From JBHEMK01 sp046262635 (GTDB taxonomy: Bacteria > Actinomycetota > Thermoleophilia > Gaiellales > Gaiellaceae): DNA of 64,000 nucleotides. The notes under the pieces were generated by a model that saw only the letters and a list, made by a program, of their open reading frames with translations, was not told the DNA's origin and ran no database searches. The DNA lies in assembly GCA_046262635.1 (NCBI GenBank), contig JBHEMK010000067.1, positions 20,683 to 84,682 of the forward strand, in the 5' to 3' direction. The translations under genes and the position numbers were made by a program. This document shows, piece after piece, positions 54,407 to 63,644 of the stretch. Position 1 is the first letter of the stretch; each line of letters begins with the position of its first letter.

Positions 54407-55572
54407 GGACGCAGGTCGGGATCGTCGGCGCGGGGCCGGCCGGTCTCACACTCGCGCACCTCCTTCACCGCCAGGGAATCGAGAGCGTCGTCATCGAAGC
54501 GCGCAGCCGTGACTACGTTGAACACCGGATTCGTGCCGGGGTGCTCGAGCAGGGCACCGCGGACCTGCTCGATGGGCTCGGCGTCGGAGAGCGGATGCAC
54601 CGTGAGGGGATCGTCCACCACGGGCTCGAGCTCCAGTTCGACGGCGAGCGGCATCGGATCCCGCTCAGTGAGCTGGCGGAGGGGCGCAGCATTGTCATCT
54701 ACGGCCAGACGGAGGTGGTGAAGGATCTGATCGCGGCGCGCATCGACGCGGGGGTGCCGCCGCTGTTCGAGGTCGCCGACGTGGGCGTCCACGAGCTCGA
54801 GAGCGAGCGCCCGCGGATCCGCTTCCGACACGGCGGTGTCGAGCACGAGCTCCAGTGCGACCTGATCGCAGGCTGTGACGGGTTCCACGGCATCTGTCGA
54901 ACATCGATTCCGGCCGGCATCCTGAGGACGTTCACCCGCGAGTATCCGTTCGGCTGGCTTGGGATTCTCGCGGAGGTCGCCCCCTCGAGTGACGAGCTCG
55001 TCTACGCACATCACGAGCGCGGGTTCGCACTGCTCAGCCTCAGGACGCCGGAGCTGTCGCGCTACTACCTCCAGTGTCGGGCGGACGAAGATCTGGCGGC
55101 GTGGCCCGACGAGCGGATCTGGGAGGAGCTGCAGCGCCGCGTCGGCCTTGGGGGCTGGACGCTCCACGACGGGCCGATCGTGGAGAAGGGCGTGACCGGC
55201 ATGCGCAGCTACGTGGCCGAGCCGATGCAGCACGGACGGCTGTTCCTTGCCGGCGACGCCGCTCACATCGTCCCGCCGACCGGGGCCAAGGGTCTCAACC
55301 TCGCGATCGCCGATGTGCGCGTGCTCGCCGAAGCGCTCGTCGGCTGGTACAGGTTCGGCAGCGACGCGGGACTCGATGCGTACTCGGCAAATTGCCTGCG
55401 CCGCGTCTGGCGCGCGCAGCACTTCTCCTGGTGGATGACGTCGATGCTGCACCGGCTCGACGGCGACGACCGGTTCGACCTCAGGCTCCAGCTGTCCCAG
55501 CTGCGCTACGTCACGAGCTCCCGCGCCGCAGCGACGTCGCTCGCGGAGAACTATGTCGGCCTCCCGTGGTAG
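54403..55572 (+). CDS. pobA: 4-hydroxybenzoate 3-monooxygenase
   Basis: FAD enzyme hydroxylating 4-hydroxybenzoate to protocatechuate. Full length at 389 aa. FAD motif VGIVGAGPAGLTLAHLL, substrate/NADPH region AGCDGFHGICR and FAD site LFLAGDAAHIVPPTGAKGLN. Retained in an ATGA overlap with the thiolase remnant, so the overlap chain survives the decay. Last gene of the operon. 55573-55729 shows no gene. Confidence 0.94.
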   Translation: MRTQVGIVGAGPAGLTLAHLLHRQGIESVVIEARSRDYVEHRIRAGVLEQGTADLLDGLGVGERMHREGIVHHGLELQFDGERHRIPLSELAEGRSIVIYGQTEVVKDLIAARIDAGVPPLFEVADVGVHELESERPRIRFRHGGVEHELQCDLIAGCDGFHGICRTSIPAGILRTFTREYPFGWLGILAEVAPSSDELVYAHHERGFALLSLRTPELSRYYLQCRADEDLAAWPDERIWEELQRRVGLGGWTLHDGPIVEKGVTGMRSYVAEPMQHGRLFLAGDAAHIVPPTGAKGLNLAIADVRVLAEALVGWYRFGSDAGLDAYSANCLRRVWRAQHFSWWMTSMLHRLDGDDRFDLRLQLSQLRYVTSSRAAATSLAENYVGLPW

Positions 55573-55729
55573 CCGTCCGAACTCACGGGCAAGACGGGAT
55601 CGAGCGTCACCCCGAACAAGGCCTTCGAAGCAGATCGCCGGCCCCGACCGCGCCTCTGGGGCTGACGTCGCCGGCGTGCGGAGAATGCGCGCGTCGAGGT
55701 GACGATCGCATCGCAGAGAGGAGGTCAGC

Positions 55730-56350
55730 TCACGAGGCGCCGGCGCCGGCGACGAGTACGACGAGTCGCCGTGGACCATGGACGCCCTCGACGCGATCGA
55801 GCTCGATGTCCGACGTCGCAGAGGGGCCTGAGATGAACGTGATCGGCCGTCGCGCGACGGTGGCCAGGGCCGAGAACGCCTCCGGCACGAGCTCGACGAT
55901 CTGAGCCTCATCGACGACGCAGATGTGCAGATCAGGAACGAGCGTGAGTGCTCGACGTCCTTCGCGCGCCCCGCCCGTGAGAACGATCGAGCCAGTCTCG
56001 GCGATGCCGACGGTGCAGCCGGTCAGCACGCCGTCAAGCGCATCGAGCTGATGGGGCGTCAGGCCCTCGTCCTCGACAAGTTCCAAGGCGGCAGGACGCC
56101 ACGCCGCAGGGACGCCTCGCGGCACCGCGAGGCGGTCGGCGCCGACGTCCACGATCGCCTGCCCGAGCTCCTCTGGATGCGTACGCCGGACGACTGCGCG
56201 GTATTCGCCGACCCGCTCGCAGAAGAGCGCGACCCGCCTCTCGGAGCCGAGGCGACCCGTGGTGCGGTAGCTCCTCGGGATTCCCACCTCCGAGACGCCG
56301 ACCTTCGCCGCCGCGATGCGGCGGAGAATCTCCTCACGCGCCTCGCTCAC
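55730..56350 (-). CDS. lutC: LUD-domain protein of the lactate oxidation complex
   Basis: Third component of the LutABC L-lactate oxidising system, 206 aa. LUD-fold motifs GVLTGCTVGIAETGSIVLTG, LTLVPDLHICVVDE, and HGPRRLVVLV near the C-terminus. GTG 56350 overlaps the lutB end by 17 nt. The protein has no cluster-binding Cys, as usual for LutC. Confidence 0.88.
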   Translation of the reverse strand: MSEAREEILRRIAAAKVGVSEVGIPRSYRTTGRLGSERRVALFCERVGEYRAVVRRTHPEELGQAIVDVGADRLAVPRGVPAAWRPAALELVEDEGLTPHQLDALDGVLTGCTVGIAETGSIVLTGGAREGRRALTLVPDLHICVVDEAQIVELVPEAFSALATVARRPITFISGPSATSDIELDRVEGVHGPRRLVVLVAGAGAS

Positions 56351-57698
56351 GGCTCCACCAGGCGCTGAATGTCTCTGCTGGGATTCGTCTGAGATCGCGG
56401 GTGCGGGTCCAGGCGCGCAGGGGGCCGCGGGCGGCAATCGGCTGCGCGAGACGGCCGAGACGCTGCACGAAGCTGAAGCGCTTGGGCCCGCCGAAGAGCC
56501 AGGCGACGGCTCGCATCGCCAGGCGCTCGCGCGAAGGTGCCGCCGCGCGCACAGAATCATCCCGAAGGTGCACGAGAATCCTCGGGATGTCGATCTTCAC
56601 GGGGCAGACCTCATAGCAGGCGCCGCAGAGGGTCGACGCAAAGGGCAGTGAGGGTGCGTTCTCGATGCCGACCAACTGCGGGGTGAGGATGGCGCCGATC
56701 GGGCCCGGATACACCGAGCCGTAGGCGTGCCCTCCCGTGCGCGAGTAGACCGGGCAGACGTTGAGACACGCGCTGCAGCGGATGCAGGCGAGCGCGTCGC
56801 GGCCGACGACGTTGCGAAGGACGTTGCTGCGGCCGTTGTCGAGCAGGACGACGTGCAGCTCCTGGGGGCCGTCACCCTCGGCCACTCCCGTCCACAGCGA
56901 AGTGTAGGGATTCATGCGCTCGCCTGTCGCGGACCGCGGCAGCAGTTGCAAGAAGACCTCGAGATCCGCGAACGTCGGCACGAGCTTCTCGATCCCGAGT
57001 ACAGTCACGAGCACGTCCGGCAGCGTCGTGCACATGCGTCCGTTGCCCTCGGACTCGACAACGCAGATCGTCCCCGTCTCCGCGACGCCGAAATTCGCGC
57101 CGCTCACCCCGACGCGGGCGGCGAGAAACCTCTCGCGGAGATACACCCGGGCCGCCTCGGCGAGGGCTTGCGGTTCGTCGCTGATCACATCCGGGGCGAT
57201 CGTTCGCGCAAAGATGTCTCGGATCTCCGTGCGGTTTCGGTGGATGGCCGGCACGAGGATGTGCGACGACCAGTCGCCGTCGAGCTGGAGGATCAGCTCG
57301 GCAAGGTCGGTCTCGAGTGCGTGGATGCCGTGCTGGGCCAGTGCCTCGTTCAGGCCGATCTCGTCGGTCGTCAAGGACTTCACCTTCACCAGCGCGGTCT
57401 CGCCGTGGGCGCGGACGAGGTCCGTGACGATCGCGTTCGCCTCAGCGGCGTCGCGAGCCCAGTGAACGTGGCCGCCACCGGCCTCGACCGCCTCCTCGAA
57501 CTGCAGCAGATAGTGGTCGAGCCGGCCTAGCACGTCTGCCTTGATCGCGCGCCCGGCCTCGCGCAACTCCTCCCAGTCGGGAAGCTCCGCCACCACGCGA
57601 GCCCGCTTCGCGCGGATCGTGTCAGTCGCGTTCCGTAGGTTGGCTCGCAGCTGAGGGTTGGCGAGCTCGACCCGTGCCGCCTCCGGGAAGCTCGTCAT
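56334..57698 (-). CDS. lutB: Iron-sulfur LUD protein
   Basis: Central LutB subunit, 454 aa. N-terminal LUD domain (KVKSLTTDEIGLNEAL, GVSGANFGVAETGTI), then two 4Fe-4S sites CIRCSACLNVCPVY and CGACYEVCPVKIDIP. Start ATG overlaps lutA as ATGA; frames upstream are the lutA shadow. Confidence 0.93.
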   Translation of the reverse strand: MTSFPEAARVELANPQLRANLRNATDTIRAKRARVVAELPDWEELREAGRAIKADVLGRLDHYLLQFEEAVEAGGGHVHWARDAAEANAIVTDLVRAHGETALVKVKSLTTDEIGLNEALAQHGIHALETDLAELILQLDGDWSSHILVPAIHRNRTEIRDIFARTIAPDVISDEPQALAEAARVYLRERFLAARVGVSGANFGVAETGTICVVESEGNGRMCTTLPDVLVTVLGIEKLVPTFADLEVFLQLLPRSATGERMNPYTSLWTGVAEGDGPQELHVVLLDNGRSNVLRNVVGRDALACIRCSACLNVCPVYSRTGGHAYGSVYPGPIGAILTPQLVGIENAPSLPFASTLCGACYEVCPVKIDIPRILVHLRDDSVRAAAPSRERLAMRAVAWLFGGPKRFSFVQRLGRLAQPIAARGPLRAWTRTRDLRRIPAETFSAWWSRERGA

Positions 57699-58366
57699 GT
57701 CGACGCGAGGATCTCGGCAAGATGCATGACGCGCACGTTCGATCGCCGCCGCGAGAGACCGCCGCCGATCTGCAGCAGGCAGGAGCCGTCGACCGCCGTG
57801 CACACATCGGCTCCCGACGCGGCGAGTGCCTCGCACTTGTCCCAGAGCATCGCCGTCGACGTATCCGCGTTCTTGACGGCGAACGTCCCGCCGAACCCGC
57901 AGCATTCGTCGGCGCGCGCGAGCTCGACCAGCTCGAGATCACGTACTGCTCGCAGCAGGCGCAGTGGTGCGTCGCCGACTTTCGTGACGCGGAGAGAGTG
58001 GCAGGTCGGGTGGTACGCGACCTTGTGCGGAAACGCAGCCCCGACCTCTTCGATGCCGAGGCGTTCGACGAGCAGCTCGGACAGCTCGTAGAGGGGCAGC
58101 TCCGGGTACAGCTCGCGGACCGTTCCGACGCACGACGACGACGGCGACACGACAGCGTCATACCCGCCGACGATCGAGGCGAGCCGCGCGGCAAGGCGCT
58201 TTCCCTCGTGCGGATACCCGCTGTTCAGATGCAGCTGGCCGCAGCAGGTTTGCCCCGCAGGGACGACGATCTCGTGCCCCAGCCGCTCCAGCACGTGAAC
58301 GGTCGCCTTCGCCGCCTCGGGGAAGAGCGTGTCGCTGACGCACGTAACGAGAAGCGCGATCTGCAC
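57695..58366 (-). CDS. lutA: Cysteine-rich lactate oxidation subunit
   Basis: 223 aa with the CCG-domain pairs GQTCCGQLHLN and DECCGFGGTFAVKNAD, which bind Fe-S or accept electrons. First gene of lutABC, 12 nt downstream of the rhamnose isomerase remnant. Lactate is an end product of some rhamnose pathways, so the lut genes may have served a rhamnose operon now degraded here. Confidence 0.92.
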   Translation of the reverse strand: MQIALLVTCVSDTLFPEAAKATVHVLERLGHEIVVPAGQTCCGQLHLNSGYPHEGKRLAARLASIVGGYDAVVSPSSSCVGTVRELYPELPLYELSELLVERLGIEEVGAAFPHKVAYHPTCHSLRVTKVGDAPLRLLRAVRDLELVELARADECCGFGGTFAVKNADTSTAMLWDKCEALAASGADVCTAVDGSCLLQIGGGLSRRRSNVRVMHLAEILAST

Positions 58367-58378
58367 CGGCTCGACGGC

Positions 58379-58880
58379 TCAGATCCGCTCGTAGGCACTC
58401 TCGACCGGGGCGGAGCCGAGGTCGAGTGCGAGTCGTCCGGCGTGTCCTTGCGCCCGGCAGGCGGCGACGGGGTCGGCCTCGCCGCCGAGCTTGGCCTGCA
58501 GGCGCGCAAGCAAGGGTCGAACGTCCGGCTCGGACGCTTCGAGCAAGAGGCGGTGCGCATCGAGGAGGTCGCCGTTCTGTTGCCCTGCGGTCACGGCGTG
58601 CTCCTCCACGAGCAGAGCCTTCGCGTCCGGGGTCTGGAGGTGATGACGGACTGAGCCATCGTCTCAATCTTGCCTTCGATGGTGTGCGACTGCTCGATCA
58701 TGAGCGCGACCCCGCCGTCGACCTCGGCGGTGACCGGATCCTGCCAGGCGAGCGCCATCTCGCATGGTGTGAGAAAGCTGGAACGGATCGATCGCGCCGA
58801 CGATGAGATCGTCCGCGTACCTGCGCCTGTTGACGTGGAAGCCGCCGAGCAACGCCTCTGCCAGAAGCAGCGCCACGATC
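58379..58880 (-). pseudogene. C-terminal remnant of L-rhamnose isomerase
   Basis: Three consecutive minus-strand pieces in different frames give the end of a RhaI-type isomerase: [20 protein letters not shown] then [28 protein letters not shown] then [13 protein letters not shown], and LQTPDAKALLVEEHA to DLLDAHRLLLEASEPDVRPL, ending ESAYERI before TGA at 58379. At least two frameshifts, and the N-terminal half of the roughly 390-residue enzyme is gone, replaced by the unrelated gene at 58958. Confidence 0.72.
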
Positions 58881-58957
58881 CGCCGCCTACCCAGAAACGC
58901 AGGGCGCTCACTTCTTCTTGTGCAGCGAGCCTGGTGGTCGGAAAGCCAGCAGGTGGC

Positions 58958-59647
58958 TCAGAAGCCGGAGACACCGGAGTCGAGGACTTCCTGGACGAGC
59001 CTGTCTCGGCGCGTGAGCAGCCCACGGCCGACTTGCGCGTACGCGTTCTGGAACGGCGCCCCCGCGCGCGACGTGGCGAGCAGGATCCACTGATCCCGCG
59101 TGAGGTGCACGTCCTTCAGCCGGCCTGCGTATCTCAGGATCTCTGCGACCTGTTCCTCGCGGCCGGCGCCCGGATTCGGCTTCGCGCTGAGAAGGACGAA
59201 GTCGGTGACGACATAGCTGAACGACTGCCAATCAGAACCGATCGCGGGACCGAAGTAAGCCCGCAACTTCGCCCCGATCGATGAGCTCGTCGTCGTCCAT
59301 TCTCGGTACCCGTCGTTCCATGCCCGTTGCTCCGCGCGCGGATCAGCAGACGACTTGGCAACCAGTCCGGCAGCGATGAAGCGGGCGGTCGCGACGGCGC
59401 TGCCCACGGACGAGCTCATCTCGCTGACGAGCCCCGTCTTGATCTCGAGCGCCTTCTGGTGGTCCTGCCACTTGCGTGTGATCTGCGGGAGCAGCCAGCT
59501 GCCGAGGAGCGCCGCCACCACCGTCACGAGCAGCGGGTTCGCAAGCCACGTGCCCAGGTGGCTGCTCCAGGCGGGCCGACTCCCTGCGTGCTGGTTCGTT
59601 GCGGCCCTCCTCCTTGGCTTGGAGCTCCGGGGCCGCGAGCGTACCAT
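58958..59647 (-). CDS. Hypothetical single-span membrane protein
   Basis: 229 aa. Basic N-terminus, one transmembrane segment (LANPLLVTVVAALLGSWLL), then a largely helical cytoplasmic or external domain (ALEIKTGLVSEMSSSVGSAV and REEQVAEILRYAGRLKDV). No enzyme motif and no family I recognise. The start is uncertain: ATG 59647 is used, as longer frames add low-complexity sequence. It has no obvious partner nearby. Confidence 0.6.
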   Translation of the reverse strand: MVRSRPRSSKPRRRAATNQHAGSRPAWSSHLGTWLANPLLVTVVAALLGSWLLPQITRKWQDHQKALEIKTGLVSEMSSSVGSAVATARFIAAGLVAKSSADPRAEQRAWNDGYREWTTTSSSIGAKLRAYFGPAIGSDWQSFSYVVTDFVLLSAKPNPGAGREEQVAEILRYAGRLKDVHLTRDQWILLATSRAGAPFQNAYAQVGRGLLTRRDRLVQEVLDSGVSGF

Positions 59648-59700
59648 CGTTCGCAGACACCCACCCCGGCAGCACACAAGCCACTCCAAAGGAGGGTCCC

Positions 59701-60270
59701 ATGAGCCGACTCCGCCGCCGTCCGTCACCCGCTCTCGTCGTGGCCTGCCTCGCGCTCGCCGCCGCGCTCGGCGGAACCGGCTATTCCGCGATCATTCTTC
59801 CCGCGAACAGCGTCGGCACCAAGCAGCTAAAGAACAGCTCCGTCGTGGCCGCAAAGGTGAAGGTGCATTCGCTCATCGCCTCCAACTTCAAGCCCGGACA
59901 GCTGCCGGCCGGGCCGAAAGGCGCAGACGGTCTCGCCGGAGCGGCCGGCCCTGCCGGCCCAAAGGGAGATTCGGCGACGAAGCTCTTCGCAACCGTCAAG
60001 CAGAAGGCCGGGGGCGGGGACGTCGAGCTCGGGCCGTCGAGCGGGGTCCAGACCCTCGTCCGCCAGGGCGGTGACTCAGGCATCTACAACCTCAAATTCA
60101 ACCAGGACGTCAGCAACTGCGCCGTTCTCGCCATGCCCGGCGGCAAGAGTCTCGTCAACGGCGAGGCCACGGCGAACACGACAGGTGGTTCGGGCGTCAC
60201 GGTACAGACCTTCGACTCCGGTGGCAGCACCGCCGATCTCGATTCGTTCACGGTCGCTGTGTTCTGCTAG
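59701..60270 (+). CDS. Secreted protein with a collagen-like segment
   Basis: 189 aa. Signal peptide or anchor (SPALVVACLALAAALGGTGY), then SVGTKQLKNSSVVAAKVKVH, a linker LIASNFKPGQLPAGPKG, and about seven Gly-x-y triplets in GPKGADGLAGAAGPAGPKGD. The C-terminal domain ends in Cys after SFTVAVFC. The layout is common among Thermoleophilia. Probable cell-surface or extracellular role. ATG 59701 has AAAGGAGGG 5 nt before it, and upstream in-frame codons are not needed. Confidence 0.8.
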   Translation: MSRLRRRPSPALVVACLALAAALGGTGYSAIILPANSVGTKQLKNSSVVAAKVKVHSLIASNFKPGQLPAGPKGADGLAGAAGPAGPKGDSATKLFATVKQKAGGGDVELGPSSGVQTLVRQGGDSGIYNLKFNQDVSNCAVLAMPGGKSLVNGEATANTTGGSGVTVQTFDSGGSTADLDSFTVAVFC

Positions 60271-60825
60271 CAGACTGGCCAACCCGCATCGCGTCGACGC
60301 AGCGCTGCGCAGCTGCGCTTGGTCGTCTCATCGAGCCGTGGTTCAACAGGAGCCGGTGCAGAGCCTCGGCCCGGAGGCTTGCTCTTGCGCGGGGTTGTCA
60401 GATCCCTTGGATCGTGGCCACGAGCGTCTGTGGCTCCTCCGCGATCGGCTGCCGCCGCTTCTGCCCCGACGGGAATTCGTCTTTCAGATCTCGCCTGCGC
60501 ACAGCGTTCCGACGCCAGAGGAGAAGAATTTCGACGCCAGTCTTGAAGGGCGCGCAGCCGGGCCGGCGCTCGAGCCGGCTCTTCTGCGCTGCTTCGGTGC
60601 GAGCCATCCAGCTGTAGAAGTGGAAACTTCGCGCGCTCGGCTCCGAGGCGCGAGCGCCTGGGCTCCAAGGTGAACGGCCTCCGGTCGGTCGAACGGCGTT
60701 TGGTCACGCTGGGCGGCGAAGGAGCAATTCTCGCCAGCCAACCCAGCTGGCTCCGGTAGTGGTCGGTCGCGGTCGCGACGAGGAGGTAGCGTCTCGGTCG
60801 TGGTGCGTCGGGCTCCCTTTCACGG
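60271..60825. other. No supported gene
   Basis: Short open frames exist on both strands (for example minus 60398-60607), but none has a ribosome binding site, a family pattern or a proper partner. No hairpin or promoter stands out. Confidence 0.5.
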
Positions 60826-61854
60826 GTGCCGCACGTGAGGCTGCGGCGTGGGTCGGGGCAGCAGCTTGCTGTCGATCTCGGGACGGCGAACACGGTGGTG
60901 TTCCGTCGCGGCGACGGCATCGTCTTGTTCGAGCCGTCGGTGGTTGCGATCGAGGAACGCAGCGGCGGGGTGCAGGCGGTCGGCGAGCAGGCGCGGAGGA
61001 TGATCGGCCGCACGCCAGCCAACATTCGAGCGACCCGGCCACTCCGGCACGGAGTGATCGCCGATTTCGAGATGACCGAGCAGATGCTCCGATACTTCAT
61101 CGGGAAGACCGCACGCACCGGTGCGGAGGTAATCGTCTGCGTCCCGAGTGGGATCACCGGGGTTGAGCGCAACGCGGTCGAAGAGGCGGCACGCGCCGCG
61201 GGTGCGCGCCGCGCCTACCTGATCGACGAGCCGCTCGCCGGAGCGATCGGTGCCGGCCTGCCGGTGGGCGAAGCGGTCGGGTCGATGGTCGTCGATATCG
61301 GCGGCGGCACGAGTGAGATCGCCGTCACCGCTCTGGGCGGCATGGTGGTGGCGCACTCGATCCGCGTCGGCGGTTACGAGCTGGACGAGGCGATCGTCCG
61401 CCACCTACAGCAGACCGAGAAGCTGCTGATCGGGCAGGAGCAGGCGGAGGCGCTGAAGCTCGAAATCGCGACGGCGTTCCCGACGCCGACCGTGCCCGAG
61501 ACTGCCGAGGTCGCGGGACGTGATCTCGTGACGGGACTCCTGCGCCGCGCATCCGTCGGCGCTTCCGAGGTGCGACGTGCAATCGAAGGCCCACTGCAAC
61601 GAATGATCCAGGGTGTCAAGGACGTGCTTGAACGAACGCCACCCGAACTCTCGAGCGACGTCTCGAATCACGGGATCATGCTCGTCGGCGGCGGCGCGCT
61701 CTTGCCGGGGTTTGACGAGTTGTTGCGCCATCAAACGGGTCTGCCTGTCACCGTAGCCGAGGAGCCGCTGCTGACGGTAGCCTGCGGCGCCGGCAAGGCA
61801 CTCGAGGAAATCGATGCGCTCTCGCGGGCCGAGAGACGTCGGCGGCGCACCTGA
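60826..61854 (+). CDS. MreB/Mbl-like actin homologue
   Basis: 342 aa with the complete actin-fold ATP site: phosphate 1 AVDLGTANTVVF, connect GERNAVEEAARAAGA-type helix after VCVPSGIT, phosphate 2 VVDIGGGTSEIAV, adenosine MLVGGGALLPGFDEL. The family builds membrane-bound filaments guiding wall growth. mreC and mreD are not beside it, so this may be an extra MreB copy with a special role. GTG 60826 has no clear ribosome binding site. Confidence 0.88.
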   Translation: MPHVRLRRGSGQQLAVDLGTANTVVFRRGDGIVLFEPSVVAIEERSGGVQAVGEQARRMIGRTPANIRATRPLRHGVIADFEMTEQMLRYFIGKTARTGAEVIVCVPSGITGVERNAVEEAARAAGARRAYLIDEPLAGAIGAGLPVGEAVGSMVVDIGGGTSEIAVTALGGMVVAHSIRVGGYELDEAIVRHLQQTEKLLIGQEQAEALKLEIATAFPTPTVPETAEVAGRDLVTGLLRRASVGASEVRRAIEGPLQRMIQGVKDVLERTPPELSSDVSNHGIMLVGGGALLPGFDELLRHQTGLPVTVAEEPLLTVACGAGKALEEIDALSRAERRRRRT

Positions 61855-61928
61855 ACTTGCCGATCGTATTTGCAGGGCTCGCGGGCAACGATCTGATTTC
61901 GTCACTCTCAACCCAGAGGCGACTGACG

Positions 61929-63206
61929 CTAGCCGTGCCCGTGGCTCTGCCCGTGGGCTTCGCTTGGTGAAACCCGGGTCGGTGTGTCTGAAGCCGTCAC
62001 GGGCGTCGCGCTGCTTCGAGCCGGTGCAGGTGGGGCGCTGCTTGGCGCCGGCGGAATGGCTGGCGTCGGAGACTGGGCCGGCGACGGGATGGTGGTGGTG
62101 GTGCTCACGGTGATGTCGCTGCTCGAGGCCTTGGCTGCGGGAGCAACCTCCGGCCCGGGTTGAGCGGCGACCGTGGCGGGATCGCCCGGCGCGGCTGCGC
62201 GCGGTGATCTTGGCGGTTGCGAGGGCCGGTTCCTCGGGTCACCGTGGTCGCTGCGATCGGATCGCGGGGGCGCTGTCTCCGGGGCTGCTGGTGGGGCGGC
62301 CGTGGTTCGTGCCTGTTTGGCTCGTGCGGACTGGAGCGCCGGGACCGGGCCGCTCGGGCTTGCGGTGGGGATGCTTGCGCCCGCGGCGGGTTTCTTGTTG
62401 GTGTTGCTCTGGCCGGGCGGGCCGACGTGGTCGTGCCGGAGATCGCCGTGTCCCCAGCCAGGGCGCGTCGCCGTCCTGGCCTGCGGCGCCGGTCGGGTTT
62501 CTGCTCTGGGAGGCCGTGGTGCGGCTAGGCGGGTTCGGCGCGGTTGAGCCACGGGTGGCGTTGAGGGCGGATGGAGTGCCGTCGCGGGGGAGAGTGTCGC
62601 AGCCGCGGGAGCGGCGGTCCGGTTCACCTCTGCCGGCCGCGCTGGAATGGGTGCTGTCGTCGGGGTCGCTTGCGCGGCGGACGCGGGCGGCGCTGCTACC
62701 GGCACGGGCGCAGCTGCGCCGGACACGGGCGGGGGTGCGATCAGCACGGGCGCAGCGGCGCCTGACAACGGCTGCGGCCGGGTGTCAGCCCTTGTCTGTG
62801 CCGTCTGTAGCGGTGCCGGCTGCGCGCGTCGATAGGCCTGCGCGCGCGCATGGGACGTCAGCGCGTCCGCCTGAGACGGCGTGCGTGGATAGATCCTCGC
62901 CGCTGAGGGCGAGTGGGTCGGCCTTGCTGTGGGCGCGTGTTGATCCGCGATCAGCGGTGCTTCCACCCTCGATCCGTGGCGGCTCGCTGCCGCAGGTGTC
63001 GGGAAGCTCAGCGACCAGCCGGGCACGTGCGCCAAGCCGTGCCAGCCGAAGCCTGCTGCCGCGAGCGCGCCGGCGAGAACGAGGAGCTGCGCTGTGGCTG
63101 CCCCGATCGTTGCCGGAGCAAAGTATTTCGGACTGCTGATTATGTCGCTGCCATTCGCTTCCGGCCGCAGTCGATTCGCCTGATCATCGGCACACGGCCG
63201 ACGCAA
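61929..63206 (-). CDS. Pro/Ala-rich single-span protein
   Basis: 425 aa. After about 30 residues a membrane segment (IGAATAQLLVLAGALAAAGF) anchors a long, disordered Pro/Ala/Thr-rich region with the repeated SGAAAPV unit (PLSGAAAPV, PVSGAAAPVPV). There is a DLRHDHVGPPGQ block in the middle and a SHGHG end. TTG 63206 is supported by AAGGGA 5 nt upstream. Probably envelope-facing; function unknown. It is convergent with the MreB-like gene 74 nt away. Confidence 0.6.
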   Translation of the reverse strand: MRRPCADDQANRLRPEANGSDIISSPKYFAPATIGAATAQLLVLAGALAAAGFGWHGLAHVPGWSLSFPTPAAASRHGSRVEAPLIADQHAPTARPTHSPSAARIYPRTPSQADALTSHARAQAYRRAQPAPLQTAQTRADTRPQPLSGAAAPVLIAPPPVSGAAAPVPVAAPPASAAQATPTTAPIPARPAEVNRTAAPAAATLSPATALHPPSTPPVAQPRRTRLAAPRPPRAETRPAPQARTATRPGWGHGDLRHDHVGPPGQSNTNKKPAAGASIPTASPSGPVPALQSARAKQARTTAAPPAAPETAPPRSDRSDHGDPRNRPSQPPRSPRAAAPGDPATVAAQPGPEVAPAAKASSSDITVSTTTTIPSPAQSPTPAIPPAPSSAPPAPARSSATPVTASDTPTRVSPSEAHGQSHGHG

Positions 63207-63644
63207 GACAATCCCTTGAAAGAGGGGTAGATCTCACCCTTCTCCTCACGGTCCGACGATCCAGCGGTGCACGCGAGCCATCGGCACGACCTTGACGCTG
63301 CTGTCGCCCCCGCTGCCATCGTCCTCCCGGGAACCGCCGGGCCGGCGGAGTGCGCCGTCCGGTGGCGGATCGTTCGTCGCGGCAGACCGTCGTTGGAGGC
63401 GCGCCTGCTACCAGGAGAGGCGTTTCCCGTGCCAGGCTGCGCAAGCGCCTCTGGCCTGCGCGGCTGATGCCGACCCGGCGAAGGTGACCGACGAACCTCG
63501 GAGGTTGAACCTATTGAGAAGCGGACACGAGCGACGTCGCCGGCTCTCCTTGCCGGATCCTCCTGCGATCGCAATGCTTGACAGCAGATGATCTCCGCGT
63601 CATCGTCCGGTGCTGCCAGTCAGTGACCTACAAGGAGGAGCAAA
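63207..63644. other. Intergenic region without supported gene
   Basis: Lies between two divergent genes. A plus-strand open frame at 63267-63467 has no start signal or family. It should hold promoters for both flanking genes, but I see no clear -35/-10 pair. Confidence 0.45.

Noticed and set aside
60398..60607. Minus-strand 69-codon open frame
   Set aside because: No start signal, no family and no neighbour; likely random in GC-rich DNA.
63267..63467. Plus-strand 66-codon open frame upstream of the small gene at 63645
   Set aside because: No ribosome binding site, no coherent protein pattern.
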